From: Verrucomicrobiota bacterium
GTDB taxonomy: Bacteria > Verrucomicrobiota > Verrucomicrobiia > Limisphaerales > UBA8199
Reading direction: 5' to 3'
DNA length: 62,526 nt
Assembly (NCBI GenBank): GCA_012517205.1
Contig: JAAYVL010000087.1
Location: 1-62,526, forward strand
Under the pieces are notes generated by a model. That model searched no databases and was not told the origin of the DNA. It worked only from the letters and a program-made list of their open reading frames with translations. Below are positions 42,890 through 51,138 of the stretch, one piece after another (position 1 is the stretch's first letter; each line of letters starts with the position of its first letter). The position numbers were made by a program, and so were the translations under genes.

Positions 42890-44665
42890 ATGACGAAATC
42901 AACGAGCGGAAAGAGCGGCACGGCCAATAAAGCGGTGCTGTCCTGGGTTGACCAGATCGCCAAACTTTGCAAGCCGGACCGGGTTTATTGGTGCAACGGC
43001 TCCAAAGCGGAGCGCAAGGCGCTGATCGCGGAAGCGGTCGCCAGCGGGGTTTTGCTTAAACTCAACCCGAAGAAGCGGCCGGGCTGCTATTACCATCGTT
43101 CGAATCCCAACGATGTGGCGCGGGTGGAGCAATCCACGTTTATGTGCTCGGAAAGCCAGGAGGAGGCCGGCCCGACCAATAACTGGATGGCGCCGAAAGA
43201 AATGTATGAGCGGCTGTATGGGTATGCGGCGGGCTCGATGCGCGGGCGCACGCTGTATGTCGTTCCCTACCTCATGGGGCCGCCCGGTTCGCCGATGGCG
43301 AAGGTGGGGTTTGAACTGACCGATTCGATTTATGTGGCGTTAAGCATGGGGGCCATGACGCGGATGGGCGACGTCGCGCTGGAGGAGTTGGGCAACCGCG
43401 AGGATTTCAACCGGGGGCTGCACTGCATGCTGGATATCCACCCGGAGCGGCGCTATATCTCGCACTTTCCCAAGGATAACGCGGTCATATCGGTGGGCTC
43501 GAATTATGGCGGCAACGTGTTGCTGGGGAAGAAGTGCCTGGCGCTGCGCATCGGCTCCTGTCTCGGGCGCCAGGAGGGGTGGATGGCCGAGCACATGCTG
43601 ATTTTGGGGGTGGAATCGCCCACGGGTGAGAAGACCTACGTCGCGGCGGCTTTCCCCAGCGCCTGCGGCAAGACCAATTTCGCCATGATGATGCCGCCCG
43701 CCCGGCTCAAGGGATGGCGGGTGTGGACCATTGGCGATGACATTGCCTGGATGAAGCCCGGGCCGGATGGGCGCCTGTATGCCATCAATCCGGAAGCGGG
43801 CTACTTCGGGGTTGTGCCCGGCACCAATTCGCAGTCCAACCCGGCCGCCGTGGAAATGATTTCCCACGATACCATTTTCACGAATGTGGCGCTTACGCCC
43901 GACCTGGATGTCTGGTGGGAGGGCAAGGATGGTTCCCCGCCCCGGGAGTGCCTCGACTGGAAAGGGAACAAGTGGACGCCGGATTCGCGGGAGAAGGCCG
44001 CGCATCCCAACAGCCGCTTTACCGCCCCGATGGCCAATAACCCGCTGCTGGCCCCGGAAGCGAATGACCCCCAGGGGGTTCCGATCAGCGCGATTATCTT
44101 CGGCGGGCGGCGGAGCGATACCATGCCGCTGGTTTTCCAGGCGTTCAACTGGGGCCACGGCGTGTATGTGGGCGCCACCATGGGGTCGGAGATGACCGCT
44201 GCCGCGGTGGGCGGGGCCGGCCAGGTGCGGCGCGACCCGATGGCCATGCTGCCGTTCTGCGGCTACCACATGGGCGACTATCTCCGGCACTGGATCAACA
44301 TGCACAAGGCGATCAAGCACCCGCCGCGGATTTTCCATGTCAACTGGTTCCGCAAAGACCAGCAGGGGGCGTTCCTCTGGCCCGGCTTTGGGGAGAACAT
44401 GCGCGTGCTTAAATGGATCGTGGACCGCTGCCACGCCCGGGCCGATGCGGAGGAAAGCGCGCTGGGCTGGGTGCCCAAGCCGGACAGCCTCGACCTGGCC
44501 GGTCTGTCCAATTTCACGCCCGCGCGCTTCGAGCAGGTGCAGGCCATTCACGCCGAGGAATGGCGGCGTGAAATCATGATGCACGAGGAGCTTTTCATCA
44601 AACTGCATACCCGCCTGCCCAAGGAATTGATCTTCCAGCGCGAGCTGCTCCTGGCCCGCTTGTAG
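42890..44665 (+). CDS. pckG: GTP-dependent phosphoenolpyruvate carboxykinase
   Basis: Converts oxaloacetate and GTP to phosphoenolpyruvate, the entry to gluconeogenesis, in the cytoplasm. The protein has 591 residues from ATG 42890. The P-loop-like kinase-1a motif is AAAFPSACGKTNFAMMMP (about residues 252-269), the metal motif is TIGDDIAWMKPG and the guanine/PEP region includes NPEAGYFGVVPGTN and FNWGHGVYVGATMGSE. SRFTAPMANNP is also typical. A frame open to 42824 has no better start. A terminator follows 50 bases after the stop, so it is monocistronic. Confidence 0.96.
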   Translation: MTKSTSGKSGTANKAVLSWVDQIAKLCKPDRVYWCNGSKAERKALIAEAVASGVLLKLNPKKRPGCYYHRSNPNDVARVEQSTFMCSESQEEAGPTNNWMAPKEMYERLYGYAAGSMRGRTLYVVPYLMGPPGSPMAKVGFELTDSIYVALSMGAMTRMGDVALEELGNREDFNRGLHCMLDIHPERRYISHFPKDNAVISVGSNYGGNVLLGKKCLALRIGSCLGRQEGWMAEHMLILGVESPTGEKTYVAAAFPSACGKTNFAMMMPPARLKGWRVWTIGDDIAWMKPGPDGRLYAINPEAGYFGVVPGTNSQSNPAAVEMISHDTIFTNVALTPDLDVWWEGKDGSPPRECLDWKGNKWTPDSREKAAHPNSRFTAPMANNPLLAPEANDPQGVPISAIIFGGRRSDTMPLVFQAFNWGHGVYVGATMGSEMTAAAVGGAGQVRRDPMAMLPFCGYHMGDYLRHWINMHKAIKHPPRIFHVNWFRKDQQGAFLWPGFGENMRVLKWIVDRCHARADAEESALGWVPKPDSLDLAGLSNFTPARFEQVQAIHAEEWRREIMMHEELFIKLHTRLPKELIFQRELLLARL

Positions 44666-44717
44666 CCGCGGCGGGCGCCTTGCCCGACATTCGCCCGCCC
44701 CGGGGGTGGAAATAAAG

Positions 44718-44751
44718 AATCCCCGCGCGCCTTGCGGCACGCGGGGATTTT
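44718..44751. terminator. Terminator downstream of pckG
   Basis: AATCCCCGCG pairs with CGCGGGGATT around a C/G-rich loop, followed by TT on the right and preceded by AAATAAAG on the left. It separates pckG from the convergent small gene and may act both ways. Confidence 0.85.
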
Positions 44752-44769
44752 GAGGAGAAAGCTCCAGGC

Positions 44770-45009
44770 TTAATTAGCCGTGTCTGTCGCCTTGGGGCTT
44801 TTCAGGCACACTTGCTTGGCCGCGGCTTTCTTGCTGCAGAAGGACTTGCCCAAGGGGCAGCATTCCGCTTTGGCCTGCTCCGCGTTTTTAGCTTTGATGG
44901 AGCAACAAGCCGGTTTGCATTGATCCTTAAGCGGACAGTTCTTGGCCGTCTCGGCTTGCACCGCAACCACGAACGCCGCCACCATCAGTGTGAGGATGAT
45001 CTTTTTCAT
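44770..45009 (-). CDS. Small exported Cys-rich protein
   Basis: A 79-residue protein with a clear signal peptide (MKKIILTLMVAAFVVAVQAE). The mature part is only about 59 residues and carries nine Cys in short clusters: NCPLKDQCKPACCS, ECCPLGKSFCSKK and KQVC, with many Lys. The spacing could bind metal or form disulfides in the periplasm. I recognise no family. Function unknown. Confidence 0.75.
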   Translation of the reverse strand: MKKIILTLMVAAFVVAVQAETAKNCPLKDQCKPACCSIKAKNAEQAKAECCPLGKSFCSKKAAAKQVCLKSPKATDTAN

Positions 45010-45248
45010 ATCGTGGTATATAACCGTTTGATCTGCTTATTTCAAGTATTATTTTTTGCCTAACCGCCCGGAAAGGGTTTGGGCGCGCAAAAAGGGTTCC
45101 AACCACGGGGATGGCGCGCAGAAGGGTCCCGGTCGAAAACGTGAACTTCAGGCCCGGAGAACCGGAATCCATGGCAGAATGCGTCCCCGCGGGAAAATTG
45201 GCGGAGCGGCGGCTTGCGCTGGGGCGAAAATGGTTGTAGGTACGCGCG

Positions 45249-45902
45249 GTGAAAATATTGACCCGGGGGCGAAGCCTCCCGTTTTTCAGACAATGGGCCT
45301 TTGCCCTGATGGCGCTGGCTTGGGCGGGGTGCGGGCGGGAGCAGGTGCAGGAGTATCAGGTGGCCCGGGAATCGCCGCCGGGGCAACCGCCGGCATTGCC
45401 CTCGGGACATTCCGATATGACCGCGGCGGCCGCGCCCGCGCTGGATTGCAAACCGCCGTCGGATTGGCAGGAAGCGGACCGGGGGCAAATGCGGGTTGCT
45501 TCTTTTCGGGTGTCGGGCGGGGAGGGCCAGCAGGCGGAGGTCAGTGTAATCCCGCTGCCGGAACCGGCCGGGACGGTTTTGGACAATGTGAACCGCTGGC
45601 GCGGCCAGGTGGGTTTGGCGGGCGTGGCGGAGGCCGAACTGGCCGGGCTGGCGCAGCCGGTTGAGATTGCCGGCCAGGCGGCAAAGCTCTACGAGGCGGT
45701 CGGCGTCCATCCCGACACGGGCAAGCGGGCAAGCATCCTGGCCGCGATGATGCCCCGGGATGGCGTCGTCTGGTTCTTTAAGATGAGCGGCGATGCGGAT
45801 CTGGTGGCCGGCCAGAAGCGGCCGTTCGTTGAGTTTCTCAAAACCGTCAGTTTCCCGGAAAGAGCCCCGGCTGGCCAGCCGGGCGCCGCGCCGGCGCCTT
45901 GA
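45249..45902 (+). CDS. Lipoprotein of unknown function next to resB
   Basis: A 217-residue lipoprotein starting at GTG 45249, with a signal peptide ending in the lipobox LAWAGC. A Pro-rich linker (ESPPGQPPALPSGHSDM) leads to a compact domain with CKPPSDWQEADRGQMRVASF and GVVWFFKMSGDADLVAGQKR, reminiscent of small lipid-anchored domains that judge membrane protein state. The stop is only 6 bases from the ResB start, so it is probably cotranscribed with the cytochrome c maturation genes and may be an accessory factor. Confidence 0.75.
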   Translation: MKILTRGRSLPFFRQWAFALMALAWAGCGREQVQEYQVARESPPGQPPALPSGHSDMTAAAAPALDCKPPSDWQEADRGQMRVASFRVSGGEGQQAEVSVIPLPEPAGTVLDNVNRWRGQVGLAGVAEAELAGLAQPVEIAGQAAKLYEAVGVHPDTGKRASILAAMMPRDGVVWFFKMSGDADLVAGQKRPFVEFLKTVSFPERAPAGQPGAAPAP

Positions 45903-45908
45903 GGTTTC

Positions 45909-47069
45909 ATGATGCCGCCCTCCTTTCTGGATCGTGTGGTTCGCTTCCTGGCCTCGATTCGGCTGACGGCGGTCTGCCTGGTGCTGGCGCTGGGGGTGGT
46001 TTTCTGGGGCACGCTGGCGCAGGTGGAGATGGGCCTTTACCGTGCCCAGCATGAGTTTTTCCGCAGCTTGTTCATCTACTGGGGGCCGGCCAGGGCCGCC
46101 TGGCGAATTCCCGTGTTTCCCGGCGGCTACCTGGTGGGCGGTGTGCTGCTGGTTAACCTCATCGCGGCGCTCGGCAAGCGCTTTGCCCTGACGCCCAAAC
46201 GGCTGGGCTTGTGGCTGGCGCATGTGGGATTGATCCTGCTGCTGCTCGGCCAGCTTCTGAGCGATCTGCTTTCGCAGGAGAGCACGCTTCACTTGCGCGA
46301 AGGCCAGGCCCGGAACTATTCCGAGGCCGAGCGCGAGACGGAGCTGGCTGTGGTGGAGGCGGCTGGGGCCGATACGGACAACGTGGTGGTCATCCCGCAG
46401 CGGCTGCTGGCGCAAGAGAAGACGATTGCGCCGGGCCGCCTGCCGTTTGCCGTGCGGGTGAGGAAGTTTTTCGCCAATTCCGAGGTGGCGGAGCCAACGG
46501 CGGCGGCGGCGCAGCCCGCGGCGGCGACGCAGGGCATTGGCCGGCACGCGATCGTTCGGGGGCTGGCCCGGGCGACGGCGATGAATACGCGCGATGTGCC
46601 CAGCGCCGTGGTGGAGATTGAGACCCCCCAGGGTTCCCTGGGCACGTGGCTGCTCTCCGAATTCATTGGCGAGCCGCAGAGCCTTGTCTGGAGCAACCGC
46701 ACCTACCAGCTCACCCTGCGGCCGCGGCGGTATTATACGCCCTACCACGTCCAACTGGTGCGGTTCCAGCACGAGGTATATCCGGGCACGGATATTCCCA
46801 GGCATTTTTCCAGCCGCGTGCGGCTGTCTCGCGCGGACACCGGCGAGCAACGGGAGGTTTTGATTTATATGAACAACCCGCTGCGTTATGCGGGCGCAAC
46901 CTACTACCAGTCGGGATTTGATCCCGACAACCACGGCACCATCCTGCAGGTAGTCCGCAATCCCAGTTGGCTGACGCCTTACCTGGCTTGCGCGCTGGTG
47001 GGGGCGGGCCTGCTAATCCAGTTTGCGATCCATCTATGGGGCTTTGTTTTCAAACGGAGGACGGCGTGA
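45909..47069 (+). CDS. resB: ResB-like cytochrome c biogenesis protein
   Basis: ResB (CcsB) and CcsA form the system II heme delivery and attachment complex in the inner membrane. The protein has 386 residues. Helix 1 is ASIRLTAVCLVLALGVVFWG and helix 2 is GYLVGGVLLVNLIAALG; a third helix runs LGLWLAHVGLILLLLGQLL. The large periplasmic domain (about residues 120-350) includes VRLSRADTGEQREVLIYMNN and LRYAGATYYQSGFDPDN, the conserved ResB segment. The final helix is TPYLACALVGAGLLIQFAIH. It is followed by CcsA on the same strand. Confidence 0.9.
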   Translation: MMPPSFLDRVVRFLASIRLTAVCLVLALGVVFWGTLAQVEMGLYRAQHEFFRSLFIYWGPARAAWRIPVFPGGYLVGGVLLVNLIAALGKRFALTPKRLGLWLAHVGLILLLLGQLLSDLLSQESTLHLREGQARNYSEAERETELAVVEAAGADTDNVVVIPQRLLAQEKTIAPGRLPFAVRVRKFFANSEVAEPTAAAAQPAAATQGIGRHAIVRGLARATAMNTRDVPSAVVEIETPQGSLGTWLLSEFIGEPQSLVWSNRTYQLTLRPRRYYTPYHVQLVRFQHEVYPGTDIPRHFSSRVRLSRADTGEQREVLIYMNNPLRYAGATYYQSGFDPDNHGTILQVVRNPSWLTPYLACALVGAGLLIQFAIHLWGFVFKRRTA

Positions 47070-47241
47070 GCTGGCGGCGCATTAACCCGGCGGGAAAGGC
47101 AAGCGGCCGCGCGCGTCCGGATTTGCCCGGCGCTTCCCCTCGAGCCGGCCGCGCCGGAGCGGCCGCCCGCCCGGGGAACCTTTGCGCCGGGCGGATCGCG
47201 TTTTGCGCCGGGCCCCCGGCGCCGGCCCGCCCGTGGAGCTT

Positions 47242-49221
47242 ATGAAAGTTTTGCCCAAACTGTTTCCCTGGTTCCTGCTGGCCCTGTTCGGGGCGGAGAT
47301 GGTGGCGGTCCTGCTGCCGCGGAAGGACGGCGAATATCATGTTAACGAATTTGGCCGCCTGCCGGTGCAGCTCAACGGCCGCGTTCAGCCGTTTGATTCG
47401 GCGGCGCGCAACGCGCTGCTGCAAATCCGCGGCACGGGCGCGGTGCCGCTGGAGGAGGCGCCCGCCTGGCGGTTCTGGCGTCATGGCCGGAAGCTGAACG
47501 CGACGGAGTGGCTGCTCGAAGTGGCCGCGCGGCCCGAAGTCGCCGATACCCGGCCCGCCTTTCTCATTCACCATGCCGAGCTGCTGGGGGAACTCCGGCT
47601 TCAGGACAAGGGCGTCCGGAAGGCTGGCCTGCGCTATTATACCTTTGCCGAGCTCCAGCCGTTCCTCGGTGAAATCAACGAGCAGGCCCTCAAGGCCGGG
47701 GAGGTGAAATCCGCGGAGCGGACGGCGTTTCAGAAGCAGGTGCTCAAGCTGGCCAACGCCCTCGAACTTTACCAGCGGCTCAAGTTCACGCTCCAGCCCG
47801 CCGGCGTCCCGGACTTCGCCCGGATGGTCGCCGATTTTCAGCGGGACCTTGGCCCGGCCCTCGCGGCGGCGCAGGCCAGCCAGAGCAGCCAGGACTTTGA
47901 CCGGCAGGCGCTCGAGCGGATCGCGGAGCCGCGGCGGGAGTTCCGGCGCATGGCCCGATGGGGCTATATTCAGACCGTGCCGCCCGCGGGCGCCGCCCAG
48001 CCGCGCGACCGCTGGCAAACCCTGGGGGTCAGTCTGCTGGAGTCCGACCCGGACGGGCAGGTGCATCCGGCCGCCCTCTATTTGGCTACCATGGCCACCG
48101 CGTATGGCCAGCGGAACCCGGAGGCCTTTAATAGCGCGGTCGCCGGCTACCGGCAATGGCTGGCGCCCCGCTGCGAGCGTGAGCTGCGGAAAGGCCGGGC
48201 CGAGTTCTATTTCAACCGCGTCAAACCCTTCCTTCACGCCTTGATCATTTACCTGGGGGCGTTTCTGCTGGCGGGCGGCGCGTTGCTGGCCTTTGCCCTG
48301 TCGCGCAACTGGTCGGAGGCGCTGCGCCGCTCCGCGTTTTACCTGGTCCTGCTGGCCGGCACGGTGCATACCTTTGGCCTGGTCTTCCGCATGGCGCTGG
48401 AAGGCCGCCCGCCGGTGACCAATCTTTATTCGTCTGCCATCTTTATCGGCTGGGGCGTCGTGCTGCTCGGGCTGATTCTCGAACGCCTTTACCGGGTCGC
48501 CCTGGGCAGCGTCGTCGCCGCGTTTGCCGGCTTCGTTTCGTTGATCATCGCCCACAATCTCGCGCTGGGCGGCGACACGATGGAGATGCTCCGCGCGGTG
48601 CTGGACTCCAACTTCTGGCTCACCGCCCATGTCGTCACCATCACGCTGGGCTATTCGGCGACCTTCGCCGCCGGGCTGCTGGCGGCCCTTTATCTTCTTC
48701 TCGGGGTCTTGACGCCCTTGCTGGCGCAACCCCTGGGCGCGGAGGAAGCGGGAGCGCCCGCCGCCCCGGGCAAGACGCCCCCCCTTCTGGGGCAGGCGCT
48801 GGAGACGATGGTCTATGGCATTGTCTGCTTCGCCACGCTGTTCAACTTCCTCGGCACGGTGCTGGGGGGTATTTGGGCCGACCAGGCCTGGGGCCGGTTC
48901 TGGGGCTGGGATCCCAAGGAGAACGGCGCCCTGATGGTCGTGCTTTGGAACGCGTTCATCCTCCACGTCCGCTCCGGGCGGCTGTTGCGCGAGCGCGGCT
49001 TTATGGGGCTGGTGGTCTTTGGCAATATCGTGACCAGCTTTTCCTGGTTTGGCGTGAACCTGCTCGGCGTCGGCCTGCATTCCTACGGCTTCATGGAATC
49101 CGGGTTGAAGTGGCTCCTGTTCTTTATGGGCAGCCAGTTGGCCATTATCCTCGTCGGGCTGCTGCCGCTGAGGCGCTGGCGCAGCTTTCGCGCCGGGGCG
49201 GGGTCTCCGCCCGCCGGTTAA
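47242..49221 (+). CDS. ccsA: Cytochrome c biogenesis protein CcsA, long form
   Basis: Heme exporter and part of the cytochrome c synthetase, 659 residues. An N-terminal helix is followed by a large extra domain (about residues 30-330; FGRLPVQLNGRVQPFDSAAR) and then the CcsA core of about eight helices. The heme-binding WWD-type motif is AWGRFWGWDPKENGALM. The His ligands are probably in LLAGTVHTFGLVF, WLTAHVVTITLGY and VNLLGVGLHSYGF. Long CcsA proteins of this layout occur in Verrucomicrobiota and Bacteroidota relatives. The start at 47242 is chosen because the preceding codons are GC-rich spacer. Confidence 0.9.
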   Translation: MKVLPKLFPWFLLALFGAEMVAVLLPRKDGEYHVNEFGRLPVQLNGRVQPFDSAARNALLQIRGTGAVPLEEAPAWRFWRHGRKLNATEWLLEVAARPEVADTRPAFLIHHAELLGELRLQDKGVRKAGLRYYTFAELQPFLGEINEQALKAGEVKSAERTAFQKQVLKLANALELYQRLKFTLQPAGVPDFARMVADFQRDLGPALAAAQASQSSQDFDRQALERIAEPRREFRRMARWGYIQTVPPAGAAQPRDRWQTLGVSLLESDPDGQVHPAALYLATMATAYGQRNPEAFNSAVAGYRQWLAPRCERELRKGRAEFYFNRVKPFLHALIIYLGAFLLAGGALLAFALSRNWSEALRRSAFYLVLLAGTVHTFGLVFRMALEGRPPVTNLYSSAIFIGWGVVLLGLILERLYRVALGSVVAAFAGFVSLIIAHNLALGGDTMEMLRAVLDSNFWLTAHVVTITLGYSATFAAGLLAALYLLLGVLTPLLAQPLGAEEAGAPAAPGKTPPLLGQALETMVYGIVCFATLFNFLGTVLGGIWADQAWGRFWGWDPKENGALMVVLWNAFILHVRSGRLLRERGFMGLVVFGNIVTSFSWFGVNLLGVGLHSYGFMESGLKWLLFFMGSQLAIILVGLLPLRRWRSFRAGAGSPPAG

Positions 49222-49274
49222 ACGCGCGTGTGTTTAGGGTTGCGCGCGGGCGCAGGAATGCGAGTCTATGCCGC

Positions 49275-51134
49275 GTGAAAACTTACCCTGCGCGAAAAAG
49301 AGCGGTAGTGCGAACCCGGCGCGTAATGCTGGCCGCGGTGCTGGCTTTCGGAATGAACCTGCCGGCCGAGGCGGCGTTCCTCGTCGCCCGCGGCGGCAAG
49401 GCGAAATGCGTCATTGTGCGGCAGACCGGGGCGACGGTGACGGAGTCGAACGCGGTGCGCGAACTGGCCGAGACGCTGGAGAAGATAACCGGGGCGAAGT
49501 TTGAGGTGCGGACCGAGGCGGACGGGCGGGTGCCGAAAAAGGCCATCGTGGTGGGCCCCGGCGCGGCGGCCCGGGCCCTGTTCCCGGAGGTGCCCCTGGA
49601 CAAACTGGGCGCCGAGGAACTGGTGATGAAGGTCAGGAACGGCCGGTTGCTGCTGGCGGGCGGACGGCCACGCGGCACGCTCTACGCGGTGAACCGCTTT
49701 CTGCAAGAGCAGGGCGGCGCGCGCTGGTGGACGCCCTGGGCGGCGAGTCTGCCCTGGCGCGACCGCCTGCGCGTGCCGGATTTGAACACGCGCTACCAGC
49801 CGCCGTTCGAGTACCGCGAGCCGTTTTGGTATACGGGCTTCGAGCCGCGCTGGAAGACGCGCAACGGGGCGAACGGCCATTCGCACGAAATCCCGCCGGC
49901 GCTTGGGGGCTGCGTCAAATACAAGGGCTTCGCCCATACCTTTTACCCGCTGGTGCCGCCGGATCAGCATTTCGCCGCGCATCCCGAATGGTACAGCCTG
50001 ATCAAAGGCCGGCGCACGCATGACCATGCCCAGCTTTGCCTGTCCAACCCGGAACTGCGCGACTTCGTCGTTCAGCGCGTCAAGGAGTGGCTGCGCGAGG
50101 CGCCGGACGCGCAGATCATTTCGGTGACGCAAAATGACTGGTATGGCGCCTGCGAATGCGATCGGTGCAAGGCGATTGACGACGCCGAAGGCGGCCCCTC
50201 GGGAAGCCTGCTGGCCTTTGTCAACTACGTCGCGGAGCGGATCGAGCCGGAGTTTCCGCAGGTGGCGGTGGACACGTTTGCCTACCAATACACGCGCCGG
50301 CCGCCGAAGACGATCCGGCCGCGGCCGAATGTGATTGTGCGGCTCTGCTCGATCGAATGCAATTTCCGTGAGCCCCTGGACCACCCTTCCAACGCGGCCT
50401 TTTTGTCGGACCTGCAAGGCTGGGCCCGGATTTGCCAGCGGCTGTATGTGTGGGACTACACGACGGATTTCCGCAACTACGTGCTGCCGCACCCGAACTG
50501 GTTTGTCCTGGGGCCGAACGTGCGCCTGTTCCAGGCGAATAACGTAAAGGGCGTGTTTGAGCAGGGCGCCTACCAGGGCTACGGCGCGGAGATGGGCGAG
50601 CTCCGGGCGTGGGTGCTGGCCCAACTGCTCTGGAACCCGCGGCAGGATGACCGGGCGCTGATCCAGGAGTTTCTGCGGGGCTACTACGGCCCGGCGGCGG
50701 GCGAAATCATCGGGCGCTATCTGGAATTGATGCACCACGCGTCCCACGGCTTTAATCTGCATTGTTTTTTGGGCAAAGACCCGCCGCACCTCCGGTTCCA
50801 GCCGCTGGCGGCGGCGGAACGGCTTTGGCAGCAGGCGGAAGCCGCGGCCGCCCGGGGGGCGGACCCGGAATGGCTGCCGCGCGTCCGGTTGGGGCACCTG
50901 CCGGTGCGCTACGCCGTTCTGCAGGGGTGGAACTCGCTGCGGCGGGAGTGCCGGGAGCAAGGCGCGGCCTGGCCGTGGCCCCAGTCGCGCCATGCCCTGG
51001 CGGAGGAGTTCCGCCAGGTATCCCAGGGAATCCCGGGCCAGAATTGGTCCAAGGTGGGCGTGCTCAACGAGGGCGGCCTGCAAGTGGAGGATTTCCTGAA
51101 GCAATTTGCCCAGGACGAACCCGATTCTAATTGA
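49275..51134 (+). CDS. Secreted DUF4838-domain protein (GH20-like N-terminal fold)
   Basis: A 619-residue exported protein starting at GTG 49275, with signal segment RVMLAAVLAFGMNLPAEAAF. The N-terminal part (about residues 40-130; NAVRELAETLEKITGAKFEV) resembles the GH20b-type small domain. The DUF4838 part (about 180-560) shows FYPLVPPDQHFAAHPEWYSL, SVTQNDWYGACECDRCKAID with a CxxC pair, and NVKGVFEQGAYQGYG. Its catalytic role is unproven; it is often found near glycosidases. It ends 4 bases before the rhamnosidase start, so the two are cotranscribed and probably act on the same glycan. Confidence 0.85.
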   Translation: MKTYPARKRAVVRTRRVMLAAVLAFGMNLPAEAAFLVARGGKAKCVIVRQTGATVTESNAVRELAETLEKITGAKFEVRTEADGRVPKKAIVVGPGAAARALFPEVPLDKLGAEELVMKVRNGRLLLAGGRPRGTLYAVNRFLQEQGGARWWTPWAASLPWRDRLRVPDLNTRYQPPFEYREPFWYTGFEPRWKTRNGANGHSHEIPPALGGCVKYKGFAHTFYPLVPPDQHFAAHPEWYSLIKGRRTHDHAQLCLSNPELRDFVVQRVKEWLREAPDAQIISVTQNDWYGACECDRCKAIDDAEGGPSGSLLAFVNYVAERIEPEFPQVAVDTFAYQYTRRPPKTIRPRPNVIVRLCSIECNFREPLDHPSNAAFLSDLQGWARICQRLYVWDYTTDFRNYVLPHPNWFVLGPNVRLFQANNVKGVFEQGAYQGYGAEMGELRAWVLAQLLWNPRQDDRALIQEFLRGYYGPAAGEIIGRYLELMHHASHGFNLHCFLGKDPPHLRFQPLAAAERLWQQAEAAAARGADPEWLPRVRLGHLPVRYAVLQGWNSLRRECREQGAAWPWPQSRHALAEEFRQVSQGIPGQNWSKVGVLNEGGLQVEDFLKQFAQDEPDSN

Positions 51135-51138
51135 TGCT

